Source: Callipepla californica brunnescens | Lineage: Eukaryota > Chordata > Aves > Galliformes > Odontophoridae | Direction: 5' to 3' | Assembly: GCA_023055505.1 (NCBI GenBank) | Contig: JALIRH010000004.1 | Span: 38,321,502-38,385,501, forward strand | Length of the DNA: 64,000 nucleotides | Shown here: in pieces, positions 13,601 to 24,200 of the stretch | How positions within the stretch are numbered: the first letter of the stretch is position 1 | Layout of the letters: each line of letters begins with the position of its first letter | The notes under the pieces: generated by a model | What the model saw: the letters and a program-made list of their open reading frames with translations, nothing else | What the model was told of the DNA's origin: nothing | The model's database searches: none | Translations under genes and position numbers: made by a program

Positions 13601-16037
13601 TCACTTCCGTCTGGGTTACACATTAAAAATTTACTGTTGAGTGGATTTTAGTAAGAGCAGTGTTAATTACTGATTGGGCAGTGTCTGGCGCCATCCAGAG
13701 GCGGCTGCAGTTATTACAAAACAGTAATAACCTGCTCAGCTTAGGGACAACTTCTGCTTGTCCCTGTTCTCCTTCAGATGGGGTAGAGCTGAGTGGAGAA
13801 GCAGCAGGAGGCTGCAGGGAGGCAGAGGTGGTGGGCCTGGTTCAACGTGGGGTCAACAGGAGACACGAGCACCAGTGGTTCCCTGAAGCCTCTTCCTTTT
13901 GGGCCTGACTGCAGGCTTTTACTGCTTCATCCCGTTTTTCTCTGGCTTACCAAGATTTATTCCACTTGATGTTAATGAATCCAGGCATTTGTCTCAGCCA
14001 GACATCTGAGTTTCTGCCCAGGGTGACTTGTTCTTGTAGGTCCAAGACCTCTTTCTAGCTGAAGTCAGAGTGGAAATTCAAGCTTTGTACTTTTTCTACA
14101 GAACACACTGGGATTGTCACTATTTCCTTGTGTTATGGGGAATGCATCTACCACCTCATCAGCCTGGACAGCTGACATTTCTGTGAAGCAGAACAGGGTG
14201 CAAAACACTGTGGTCATTAGGTTTCCTTCCTCTTGCACTAGTACCAGAACCCGGCACTCCCTGAGGCACTGGCAGTGCAAGAGACGCAGGCAGGATGGAA
14301 ATGGAAATGACTGGCCCTGCAGGTGTGACCATGAAACACGACCCTTCCCTTTTGCAGGATCCTATTATTTGACCACCACCTATGGGGCTCTGGAGCACAT
14401 TAAGAACTATGACAAAATCACTGTCACACGGCAGCTGAGCGTGGAGGTACAGGACTCCATTCACCGCTGGGAGCGACGGAGGACGTTGAACAAGGCCCGG
14501 GCTTCCCGCTCATCAGTGCAGGTACCCTGTGTTACTGGTAGGGAAACAGCCTGGGAGATGGATGGGTTCTGTTCGTACTCACATGTTTTAAATATGATAA
14601 TTATTTTAAGACAAAACCAACTCAAATCACGATTAAAAAGGAGAGTACATAATAAGCAGGCCCAGCAACAGCTTGCTAGCTGTGAGGCACACACTGTGCT
14701 TGGGTCGGTGAAAGTGTCTCCATGCACCAGTGGTTGGGTGCTCTGATCCTCCAGCCATGGTGGGACAGGAGACAGAACCACACTGCCCTGTCAGCGGTCA
14801 AGTCTGTACTCAGAGAGGCAGCAAAGGCCACCTCTCAGTTCTGCAGTGGCTTCGAAGTGCAAAACTGAACGTTGAGAACACTGAGGTGAAAACCAGGGGA
14901 AAGACTTCTGAGCAGGAGTCCAAATAGCCACATAGAAGCAGGATGTTTATTATCCTTTCCATCTTGCAGTCATAAATGTCCCTAATGTTCTCAGAACACA
15001 TGAGTGATAGATGGAACACATCAAACATCCATCCGCCTCTGAGTGCTTCTCTGGCAGTAGCTCAATAGCAACTACTCAGCATGGAGCACAGTAAGCCACA
15101 CTGCCACACTTCCTTCAGAAGATTCCCATGGCTTCCAGCAGTGAAAGTGTTGCTTTCCATCCCTCTGGATGATGGGAAATACACAAGCCCATTCTGGTGG
15201 AGGTAACTAGCTTCTTGGCATGTTCTGTGTGCCCTGCACCTTCCACTGGCTGCCTTATTGGTCTGCGGTTATACTCTACAAAAGCACTTGGAGTCCACAT
15301 ACTTGGCAAAAATGTAGGATTTAAACAGTCTAACAGTCTGCACCTCTCTCACTTCTTCTGGGGAGCCTGAATATATTCAGATAGAAATGGCTGGGAATTG
15401 TTTAAACTTCACAGATACAGCCCTCCCTGTCTGCAGGCTCTCTAGATTCTGTTCCTCCAAGGTTCAGCCAGAGGGAGGTCATCCCAACAATTCTTACTGC
15501 CTGAAACAGGGTACAAGTCAATAAGCCTCCTCAGCACAACATCTGCTGTTTCCTTCCTGATGAAAGGAAATTTGGAGGACCCTCTCTCAAACATGGGCAT
15601 TGAAGGATGGCTGGATATTTGGGAGTGTTTAGGAGCTCTGTTTAGCTTGAGATCTGGGGCTTGAGTTTGCCTCTTTTGCCTTACATCACTGTGCTAGCTG
15701 CAAGATCTATCTTCATGTTTCTCTTCAGGACTTCATCTCCGTTACCTTCCTGGAGATTGGTGCTCAGTCAAGGACACTTGCCTCACGGAATGACACCACG
15801 ACTGAGCAGCTGTGCCAGCAGTGTGCTGAAAAGTTTGAAGTCTCTCATCCCAAGATCTATGGACTCTTTGTTCACGTCGATGGCCAGTGGCTGCAGCTGG
15901 ACAAAGAGGCCCTCCCTCACCGTATCAAAGCTTCGCTGCTGAAAAGCGAAACCAAAAAAGATTTCCATTTTATTTATAAACCAATAGAGTACAAAAATCC
16001 ACCAGTTCCAATTGTCAGAGAGTCTGACTTTTCCTAA
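203..16037 (+). CDS. RIN3: Ras and Rab interactor 3 (Rab5-family GEF), 3' part, five coding exons
   Basis: Five exons (203-1663, 3616-3924, 12060-12191, 14358-14521, 15729-16037) join in phase to 790 codons and a TAA stop; every junction is GT-AG. The order is a post-SH2 segment (CEIELSIGNDRLWFVNPIF), a long proline-rich region with RRPPPPPP, the RIN helical bundle, the VPS9 domain (YKCVLKPLKEAI, GADDFLPVLMYVLARSDLTE, YYLTTTYGAL) and a C-terminal RA domain. In this family VPS9 catalyses GDP/GTP exchange on Rab5-subfamily GTPases at early endosomes, and the conserved Asp (ADDFLP) and Tyr (YxTxxxAL) of the catalytic surface are both present. RA binds Ras-like GTPases, and the proline-rich part binds SH3 proteins such as BIN1/amphiphysin. 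The N-terminal SH2 exons are upstream of the window; human RIN3 is about 985 aa. RIN3 is favoured over RIN1/RIN2 by the LGMN-GOLGA5 synteny and the very long proline-rich exon. Confidence 0.95.
1890..1982 (+). repeat. Purine-pyrimidine alternating, ATAC/ATGC-rich low-complexity tract
   Basis: An irregular run of TATACA/CATACA-like units just downstream of the large RIN3 exon. It generates spurious open frames rich in Tyr, Ile, Met and His. Confidence 0.7.
3616..3924 (+). CDS. RIN3: RIN3 coding exon: end of helical bundle and start of VPS9 domain
   Basis: The acceptor is ccttctctacgcag at 3615; the donor is cccag|gtacag. The exon is 309 nt. The split codon G|AT restores DAIAESALYKCVLKPLKEAI, the RIN-family motif at the N-terminal side of VPS9. 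It ends KLIYDSMSQGNP plus one base. The open frame continuing upstream (from 3408) and downstream (to 3947) is intronic read-through. Confidence 0.95.
4872..4965 (-). mobile_element. CR1 LINE fragment, 3' tip, in RIN3 intron
   Basis: ATTCATAGAATCATAGAATC is the antisense of the CR1 3'-terminal ATTCTATG-type repeat, followed by GTTGAAAGGGACCTCAAGAA and GTCCAACCCCCCTGCC. About 95 bp remain. The preserved 3' octamer repeat suggests one of the younger avian CR1 families. Confidence 0.88.
10845..10863 (+). repeat. Poly(T) tract, 19 nt
   Basis: Homopolymer within the long RIN3 intron. Confidence 0.9.
11491..11530 (+). repeat. 20-bp tandem duplication
   Basis: TCCTCAGATCAACTTATTTG is followed immediately by TCCTCATAATCAACTTATTG. 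The two copies differ at only a few positions. Confidence 0.85.
12060..12191 (+). CDS. RIN3: RIN3 coding exon: VPS9 catalytic core, Asp-bearing part
   Basis: The acceptor is ctctttgctcag at 12059; the donor is GAAG|gtagag. The exon is 132 nt, phase 1 to phase 1. It encodes GKPYGADDFLPVLMYVLAR followed by SDLTEVLLNVEYMMELMDPA, the most conserved block of VPS9 domains. The Asp of ADDFLP corresponds to the residue known in Rabex-5 to be needed for exchange activity. Confidence 0.96.
12874..12898 (+). repeat. (GTTT)n microsatellite
   Basis: About six consecutive GTTT units in the RIN3 intron between the two VPS9 exons. Confidence 0.9.
14358..14521 (+). CDS. RIN3: RIN3 coding exon: end of VPS9 domain, conserved Tyr
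   Basis: The acceptor is cccttttgcag at 14357; the donor is GTGCAG|gtaccc. The exon is 164 nt, phase 1 to phase 0. It encodes SYYLTTTYGALEHIKNYDK, holding the second VPS9 catalytic residue (Tyr of the YxTxxxAL box), then a basic linker (WERRRTLNKARASR) leading to the RA domain. Confidence 0.95.
15729..16037 (+). CDS. RIN3: RIN3 terminal coding exon: RA domain and stop
   Basis: The acceptor is gtttctcttcag at 15728. The frame runs 103 codons to TAA at 16035-16037. It encodes DFISVTFLEIGAQSRTLA and continues through a ubiquitin-like RA (Ras-association) fold, ending KNPPVPIVRESDFS. It has no in-frame ATG near its start, so ATG-to-stop scanning would miss it. The identification rests on phase continuity with the upstream VPS9 exon and the RA-like sequence typical of the RIN C terminus. 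Confidence 0.93.
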   Translation, partial: DFISVTFLEIGAQSRTLASRNDTTTEQLCQQCAEKFEVSHPKIYGLFVHVDGQWLQLDKEALPHRIKASLLKSETKKDFHFIYKPIEYKNPPVPIVRESDFS

Positions 16038-16885
16038 GGGCCATGCTGCTCTTTTGTTGAGTTTGCTGTCATCCTGGAAGGGCTGGATAGCTTATTTTGT
16101 GAGATCTGCAGATCTTAGAAGGTCACTGGAGCTTGGCCTTCGCCACGGGGCAGGTGTGCTAATTGTAGATACTGTCTGAATATAGGGCATTTCTCAGCAA
16201 AGTTCAAAAAGGAGCATTCAGGAGAACGTTATCCTTTGGAAAACTTGAAGTATCAAACCACAGAGCCTCCTGCTGGCAACAGCCAGTGTCGCAGAATGTA
16301 AATGGACAGAGGAGAATGATCTTAGAGTTCTTGTGGAGAAGTGGACATTTACTCCATAATAAATGATGGCAGATGCAAATCACCTCTGTGCACAAGGCCT
16401 TTGAGGGGTCTGCACACACCTCAGTGCTGTCTGGAGGTAAGACTGCACTTACACCTAACATCTGTTAACTCAGCTTGATTAAACCAAGTCTTGGCTGATG
16501 TATTCAGTGGCGCAGGATTGCCACCTATAGCAGAACTCCACCTCTGTCTTGCTGTCTACAACACAACATTGCCTTTAAAATCTGTTCACCAACCAAGAGG
16601 ATCCCATACATTGACAAAGAAAATATCTTCTGCCTTAAGTCAGGCGACGTAGGCATTCTCATCAATGTATTTTTCTTAAAGATTGGAAGTGTTCACCATC
16701 AGCGATACATGTACAGCTGTTTAAATGATGTTAGTTGTATGATAGTCTGTCTAACTGTATATTTATTTCTATGTATGATATGGTGCAATTGTTTTAAAAT
16801 AAGAATTTGTAAAGAACTTAATAATTTTCCCAATGTAGCAAAGTAGATTGAAATGAGAGCAAGAATAAAATGCTGGTCCCTTTTT
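16038..16885 (+). other. RIN3: RIN3 3' UTR (inferred)
   Basis: Non-coding sequence from the RIN3 stop to just past an AATAAA at 16864-16869, which is followed by a T/GT-rich stretch (about 16890-16915). The end point is inferred from the signal, not from transcript data. Confidence 0.55.
16864..16869 (+). terminator. Polyadenylation signal, likely RIN3
   Basis: Canonical AATAAA 827 nt after the RIN3 stop, with GT/T-rich DNA following. A second AATAAA at 17052-17057 is a possible alternative. Confidence 0.55.
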
Positions 16886-16889
16886 ACAC

Positions 16890-19800
16890 AGATGTGATTT
16901 TCTCTAGTGTTTTCGTATCTGCAAGTCCCACCAGGTTGATACTTCAATCAGTTCAGGCATTTGAGACAGAACTTGCCAGTTCTCTGTATCTCTGCTTTCA
17001 GTCATTCAGTCACTGCAAACTTAATTTTCCCTGCAACCTGAATTCCCACAAAATAAACTAAAACACTGGAAAAATGCATTTTGTGAAATTAGCAAGCAGC
17101 TTTTCAGTATTGGATGATGACAGTGGAGCCTTAATTGCAAAATAGATCCTTGTCTTCTGAGTTCCTTCCATTAGGCAAGATTCACAGCAGAGACAAACAA
17201 GGGATCAGGCCTAGCAAAACTCTCACTAGAAAGGTGGTCATATTTTACGGTGGGATTTGCTCAGAACTGCTGTTGTTCTCTCCCATTAATATCTGGAAAT
17301 GGAACTGGCACATGTTGGGCCAAGTTGCCTGAGGTCCCTGCCCTATGCCTGAACCTCCAAAGGGAAAATGATACTGCATGTGTCTGGTCGTGCTCAGTCT
17401 CTGCGGCTTGAAATGTTCGTGTCTATGTGCTCGAGCCGTAGCATGCAATGGCCAAATGTGCAGCACGATGCCAGACCATCTGTGCCAGTCTGGGGTGAGT
17501 GCCTGTGTTGTTGGGAAGAGATGACAAGGAAGAATGAGGAACAGTGAATAGCAGCAGTCTCAGTTTTGAGGCCATCACATGCAGAGCTTGTGGTATGTGA
17601 CACTGGCAGGGAACTGACTCTGCAGTTCTTGTTATTTGGACATTGCTACTCATGTGCAGCTGTTAGCACCCTTGCCATCCCTCAGGGCTGCCCACCTACA
17701 GGGTCCTGGTGCTCAACCCCAAGGAGTTAAGTTAGGACTTAGCACCAGACAGGACCGAGCAAGAGAGTTATGCAACAAAGAGCCCCAGGCACCTGGCAAT
17801 GCCTGGAGGAGGCCATCAGCCACAGGCCCTGGGGCGAGGGTGCACCACAATCTGCACAGCTGGGTGCCCAAGCACGAGGAAACCCTGTCCGTGCCAAACC
17901 ACTGTAAGGCAAACAGGCTCTAGTTCTGAAATCAAAACTGCTGGAGAGGAGAGGGTTTGGGTGAGGGAGAATCAAGCTTTTACAGAAGCCCTCAAATTGC
18001 ACATGCAAAATTTTCGTCTAAGTATTACAGCTGAAAAGGTCTAAGAAGATTCGCAAAGACATGCATGGACTTCTCCCCTTTCCCCCGAATTCAAGGGATT
18101 AATCTCTTCAATGCAAGTTACCGTGTCTGGCAGTGAGCGGCAGGGATGGAAATCCCTGCACTGGAGCTCGAAGCAGAAGAGGGTCTCCCTCAGAAGCCAA
18201 GGTCAGCACGTCCTCCCTCTGGCTGCTGGTACCTGGGATCTCTGATCTGGTGCCTGACATTTTGGGCAGCGAGAAAAAAAAATGTCACAAATGAAATCAG
18301 CACTTTTAAATATTCTTTGGGACTTTGTTCATTGGCTTTGCCATAGGATTTCCTCATGCTACAAACCAAGCAGTTAAAGAGGTGCAGACAGTCTGGAGAT
18401 CTGTGGCCTCCTCTGGTTAGTCAAGAAGGTCACACCATGACTCATGCCCCGGAGCTCACATGAGAAGTCAGCAGACAAGCATTTCAGGAGACTTTGACCA
18501 AGTATATTTGTGTCATCTGGTCAAGGTCTCCTCAAACACTTCTTTCCACTGGATGATTGTGCAACTCATGCATGCATAGGCAAAGTACCCTAGTGTGAGA
18601 GAGAGGAGACCTGCTGAACCTAGCAACAGTCCTCAAGTCAAAAACAGAGAAAACAAAATGCCCAAGTGGCCACTGTGTGCCCAGAGCTGGCTTAACGCCA
18701 TGCAGTGCCTGGCAAGGAAATCTGTCAATAATTCATGGAAATAATCACATTGCCAGGTCAAGTAGGACCTGAAACAAAAGTCATTAAAAATAAAGGGAGT
18801 TTTCCTGCTGAATTCAGGAGCTTTGGGCATCAGCATGCATCATTCACCAACCTGTACTTGGACAGACACTTTGCAGGGCCATCCAGCCCAACCCTTGCTG
18901 AAAGCAGGGCTGCTCCCAGGACAGCTCAGGGGTCTGTCCTTTCTGTGCTGCAGGTCCCAGGGCTGGAGTCTGCTCAGCCCCTCAGTGGCCCTGCTCCAGT
19001 ATTTCAAGCACATGCACAGCAAAAAATGTGCTCCTTGTCCTCAGGCAGTGCAAGACCCCACCTGTCCCACCACATTCCCCCCTGGCACTCATCCCAAGGT
19101 CAGGGCTAAGCACAGCTATTCTGCACAGGGTGATTTTGTGGACAACACACCCTGACCTGTTCTGGTGGATGCTGACAACTTGCTGGGAAGCAGCAGCCTT
19201 GCTTATTTCGAAGTAGCTATTTCTACATCCCAGCGTTCTAGGAACTGTAGTCTGTATGTGCCCAAAGGAACAGTAAGGGAGCTTGTGCTTGCACAATGCA
19301 CCATAAACGACTCTTAAGACTGACCTTGCACAATCCTAAAATCATCTAATCAGGTTCTACCACCACCCCAAAATAAGCAGCCTGCCATACAGGCTTTAAG
19401 CCAACACAATGTTATTTGGAGACCTTAAAATAAACGTATCGATCAGTGCAGGTGAGGGCTGTGGATCTTTTCATTCTGCAGAGTTGTTTCCTGTGTGACT
19501 GCACTCTGGATAGGCACCTCCACATTTTAGCTTTGCATCCTCACAGCTCCAAGTGTCTGCAGGAGAATGAGTACAGATCTGTGCCAGCAGTGTTCTTTAT
19601 TTACTTGTTGAATTCCACTCAGCATAGCTGGAGTCTCTTGGCTAGACAGCAACGCAGAGTATTTGTGGAGAACCTGAAGGGCTTTTCTTTTCTCTCTAGA
19701 TTCTAGACATAAAAAAACATTAGACAAAAAGCCTGTCTGAATGCTGTCCTGTTTAACCTCCTTTCTGTCTTCAGGAGTACATCTGCAACACATTAAAGTA

Positions 19801-20490
19801 CTCCAGAATTTCACAGCCTCTTATTTGTAGATCTCCACCCATTTCAAGTTTTACAATTGAAAAGAAAAAAGCTGCATCAAAAACCTAAATATCTGAACTT
19901 TCAGAACCTTCAAGGCATAAACTTTAATTTCTTGATTCAGTAAAGCTGCGTTTCACAGCTTTTTGCCTTGCCCCACCCATTCTGAAGCTAATTGTACTCT
20001 CATTCACAGCTGAAAGTGCTAATGGTCTTGGGTTTGATTCTTCTTAAGGTAAATGAAAGTTCAGATTAAGCTCCTTCCCCTCTCAGCTCCAGAGCTACCC
20101 TAAAGCCTCGCTATCTTGCAGGTCGGTGATTAGTTTTACATGATGGTTCATCTTTGTGATGAGATCACTTTGTTAATTAATTTTAAACTCTGGAAGGATC
20201 CTTGAAGTACTTCTGCAAACCATCTCCACGTGTAAAAAGGTATGGATAATCTGAAGCTATTTGGAAGCACCTCATGGCTTCTAACTTGCTTTCCTGCTTG
20301 TTTATTGAATCATTTCTAAGGAATGTGCCTTCAAATGGGATCTGGGGGTTTTGCTATTGTTGTTGTTCGATGAGATGTGTTTTATGGAAGTTTTATGGAG
20401 GTTAAACAGCCACTTAATGCACTGTCATAAAGGAGTTAGGTCTCAGTGTATTTCAAGAAATGAGACGCTTGATGCTGTGTTGCCCAGCAG
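16890..20490. other. Intergenic DNA between convergent RIN3 and LGMN 3' ends
   Basis: About 3.6 kb lies between the inferred RIN3 poly(A) site and the inferred LGMN poly(A) site on the opposite strand. Open frames here are short and overlap on both strands, without splice logic or recognisable domains. No RNA gene or clear repeat was recognised. Confidence 0.6.
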
Positions 20491-20514
20491 GTTGATGAAA
20501 CTATCAACTTCATT

Positions 20515-20520
20515 TTTATT
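20515..20520 (-). terminator. Candidate LGMN polyadenylation signal
   Basis: AATAAA on the minus strand (TTTATT on plus), about 680 nt past the LGMN stop. An ATTAAA variant at 20773-20778 (minus) would give a shorter 3' UTR, and another AATAAA is at 20301-20306. Which is used cannot be decided from sequence. Confidence 0.4.
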
Positions 20521-21201
20521 CACAGACAGTTCCTGAACTCTGACTTCCCACACGTTTGTGTGGACACACATATAATTATTGGTGCTAAATTTACAGCATT
20601 AGATACTTGTGTTTTTTCTTTGGACAACAGTGTTTTCTACCCAAAAATGTTTTTACTGTTCATAGTTGAACTGTGCTGTTAAGATCTGATAGATTTTGAA
20701 TGCAACAACTTGCTTCTTTAAACTGTTAAAGAGTTAAAGCTTTAAAAAAAACAAAACAAAACAAAAACTTTGGTTTAATCAGCCTTCAACCAATCTGCAA
20801 ATTAGTCACTGTAATAACATTCATTATCATTTAAAAGAAGAAAAGAACCCACAATGGTTAGCAATGCTATAATTTTTCTTTTCCGGAATCTGAGTCAATA
20901 TTTAAATTTAGCGCAGGTTTAGAATTGCTGTTGATGGTATGTAGTGTTCCTCCAAAGATTCCCATCTTGAAAGCTCCATGCGGTCTGATGAAATGGCTCT
21001 GTCAAACCATTGGGCTGTCAGCAGGTGGGGTGGGGGAGAGCACTGGTGCATAATGTCAGGCTGCTGGGTGGCTGCCTCAGCTCTGAGCACAGCTTCACTA
21101 CAGTGGTTGACTCTTCATGATACGTGCACGTAAAGTCTGGATTATTTCAGTTAGGAAAAGTTATCACTTGCTGTAAAGGTTACATTAGACTGCTGTTTCC
21201 A

Positions 21202-21241
21202 TCAGTACCCACGGCACACTTGATCCATGGCCAAGAATATT
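21202..21241 (-). CDS. LGMN: LGMN coding exon 13 (C terminus and stop)
   Basis: On the minus strand the acceptor ctctgttgcag precedes A|ATATTC. The split codon AG|A gives [13 protein letters not shown] and a TGA at 21202-21204. It is only 40 coding nt, found by phase and by similarity to the mammalian legumain tail (Ile-x-Leu-x-Met-Asp-x-Val-Cys-x-Gly-x-Tyr). Confidence 0.9.
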
Positions 21242-24200
21242 CTGCAACAGAGAACAGTAACAATAAGAAACTTGTCATGTGCTTTCTTCTCAAACAGTTC
21301 TCCAAACTGATTGTAGTAGGATGCAAAGGAGCTCCTCACCATCTCAGTTGCATATTTGCTCTGCCCAAACTATTAGTCCTTCCTCCCTCTTCTGCTTGAG
21401 TGTCTCACAAGCAAGGATCCCATCCTCTCCATGAACTACAATCTCCTTAAGTCAGCATTCCAAAGCAACACTTCCTTCCCCTTACCACAACACTTCAGCC
21501 TGGACCCTTGTTTTCCTGTTTTCTTCCTGCATGCTTATGGATGAGAACACAGAATTGCTTTGGTCTGAGTCAGCAGCTGAGGGCTCAGAGGAGAAAACAG
21601 CAATTCCTGACTGTGCTTCAGTGTGACATCACACAGAAATTACTGAATGTCTGTCCTGTAACACCAATTTGTTGTGCTGTTTTGAAGCTATGCCGTGCAG
21701 TGGGATCTTTTGACTGGCTTTAATTTTACCTGAGTGTTTCCAACAAGCAAATTAAAGACTTGGAGGTCTGGACACTTACAAGTGGGAGAGACTAAACAGG
21801 ATGTGTTTTCTAGAATTAGCACGTAAAGCTTTAGAGTTTTTAGAGTTGGAACTTCAGTGACAAAATGGTTGAGAGAGCAATTGTAAAGCTTGCAGTGCTA
21901 GGCTTCATCGTTCTGTTAGTGCTGTCTTTTTTTTTTTTTTTTTTTTTTTTAATTTTTAGCCATAGACAAAACTACATGGAGTATTTAAAAACCTCCTTAC
22001 CTGTCAACAGTGTATCTTCCTTCACAGACATTGACCAAAGCATACAGTTGTCTCAGCGCATACTCGTACTGAAATAAACATTTTGAATAATTTCAGGGAT
22101 CAACAGCAGATTTTTTTTTAATGCAAGCTAAGTTGTGGCAATACTTCAAAGACGCTGTTAACATTCAAGGCACTTAGTTGCTGGTCTGAATGCTCTAATA
22201 CTAATAGCTAGATGGGTCTCTCTTCTGTGTAATTTGTTCTTTTAAGTTCATTAGGTAAATTCAGCTGTTTCTGCACACAAGCTTTTAGGCAAGGCTCATC
22301 TATCTAACCACCTGCACTCACAAACAAATACATAAAAAACACAAAGGACCAAAACAAACAAAATCCCCTAAAAAGAACAAGAGAGGAACTAGAAATTTAA
22401 CAAAGCTTCATGGCGTCCTAATAGCCTGGCTAAACAGAAGCTCCAGTTGAAAAAGTGCCTCTGCTTTTGATTTTCAAACAGTACTTGCATCTTGTCTAAC
22501 TGGCAGATAATTGCACTGACTTCTGCTACAATCAGTAAATGTTCACAGAATCACAGAACAGTTTAGGCTGGAGGGGATATTTAAGATCATTAAGTTCCAA
22601 CCCCTCACTGCTGTAGGCAGGGACACCTCCCACTAGAGCAGGTTGCTCAAAGCCCCAGGCAGCCTGGCCTTGAATGCCTCCAGGGAGGGGGTATCCACAG
22701 CCTCATGGAGCAGCCTGTTCCAGCAACTCACTACCATCACAGTAAAGAATTTCTTCCCAATATCTGGTCTAAATGTACCCTCTTCCAGTTTAAAGCTATT
22801 TCCCCTCGTTCCATTGCTATATGATCTTAGAAAAATTTGGTCCTCAAGTGAGATCTCAGGAAGAACGGGCAATAGCAAAGCAGCTTTAACAAAAATAATA
22901 AAAAAAAAAACTCTCAGGGATTCAGTGAGACAGTGACAGTATCAATGAGGCTACGAAAAAGATGTGTGTGATTGTAATATAGAAATCTGAACTTGCTATG
23001 AACTCAGAGGTGTCACTGTTTTCCTAATAGTAATGCTTCAATCAAAAATACAACATGACTTGCTTAATATTTGGATTTCTGGGGAAGGAGATGGTGAAGG
23101 GATGGTTCTAACTAGTAGAGATTCATACTTTTGTTTGCTTTTTACTGAAGGTATTTTTTGTAATCTTCATCTACAAGTGTGATAAAAGCAGTTTCCTTCT
23201 TCTAAAGACATTACTCATCCGAAACTAAGCTGTAAGACTGCCCCAAAGCTAGCTTTTTAATGAAAGCTGACTTCGCACCCCTTGCAATGACAACTGAACT
23301 TGTAGCGTTACTGGTACGTTTATCGGGCTGTATCTAATGTTTGTCTTACCAAGGGAGAGTGCCAGTTGAAGCAATGGGTTTTGAAGTAGTTTGCTGCTGC
23401 CTGATAGCAGTCATAATTGCTGATGGTCAGTCTGTCTGACAGAATCTGGTTGGTCAGTTCTGCTGATCCTGTTGTTAAGGTGATGATCTTCCGCATGGAT
23501 TCCTGGATATATTCTTTAGCCTGTGCATAACACAAAACTTTAAAATATGCTTTTTTATTTTTTTAACCTTCAAGACCTTTAATGGATTTTTTTCTTTAAA
23601 TCTCTCTTTGCCCTCAGCTCTTGAAATCTTTACGGGAACCAATTTCGCCTCCTATTTTTGGTACATTATTTTTGAGCTTAGCTCCAATGAAAGCTAAGGA
23701 CAAAGAAACTCCTGGTGCACAAAATAGCTCCTTCTCCTTCTGGTGTTCTGCCAGAAGAAAAGACAGTATTGACAGTGGTTACACTGCTGCAGAAGCTATT
23801 TGATGTGGGAGACTTTGCTTCTACTGTGACAAGTTTAGCTGATAACAAAGAGTAACTCCTGCCAGCCAGAATTCTCTATGGATAGAGAAAGCATCACACC
23901 TTTTGTTGTCTGGAAATGCCCTGACTTTTTCATTTGCTTACCTCTATCTTTATAATCACTCTTTTAAACGACTTTGGGAGTAAATTCCTAAATTTTAAAG
24001 GAAGAGTAAGCTATCAGCTAGAGGTTAGCAGTCTGCATATTAATTTTGTTAAAAACTGTTAACAATTCCATTGGATCAGGAGTGTGACTTCTTATTATGG
24101 ACAGAAATCTGACCTGGCATACAGTGAGGTTTTACTGTTTGTTGGGTTTGTTTTTGTTTTGTATACCTCCAGGTGTGCTTTCATCTCTGCAGCAATCTTC

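Noticed and set aside
18870..18995. Possible old CR1-like fragment (CCATCCAGCCCAACCCTTGC)
   Set aside because: Only a short, weak resemblance without the diagnostic 3' repeat. It cannot be supported without a repeat library.
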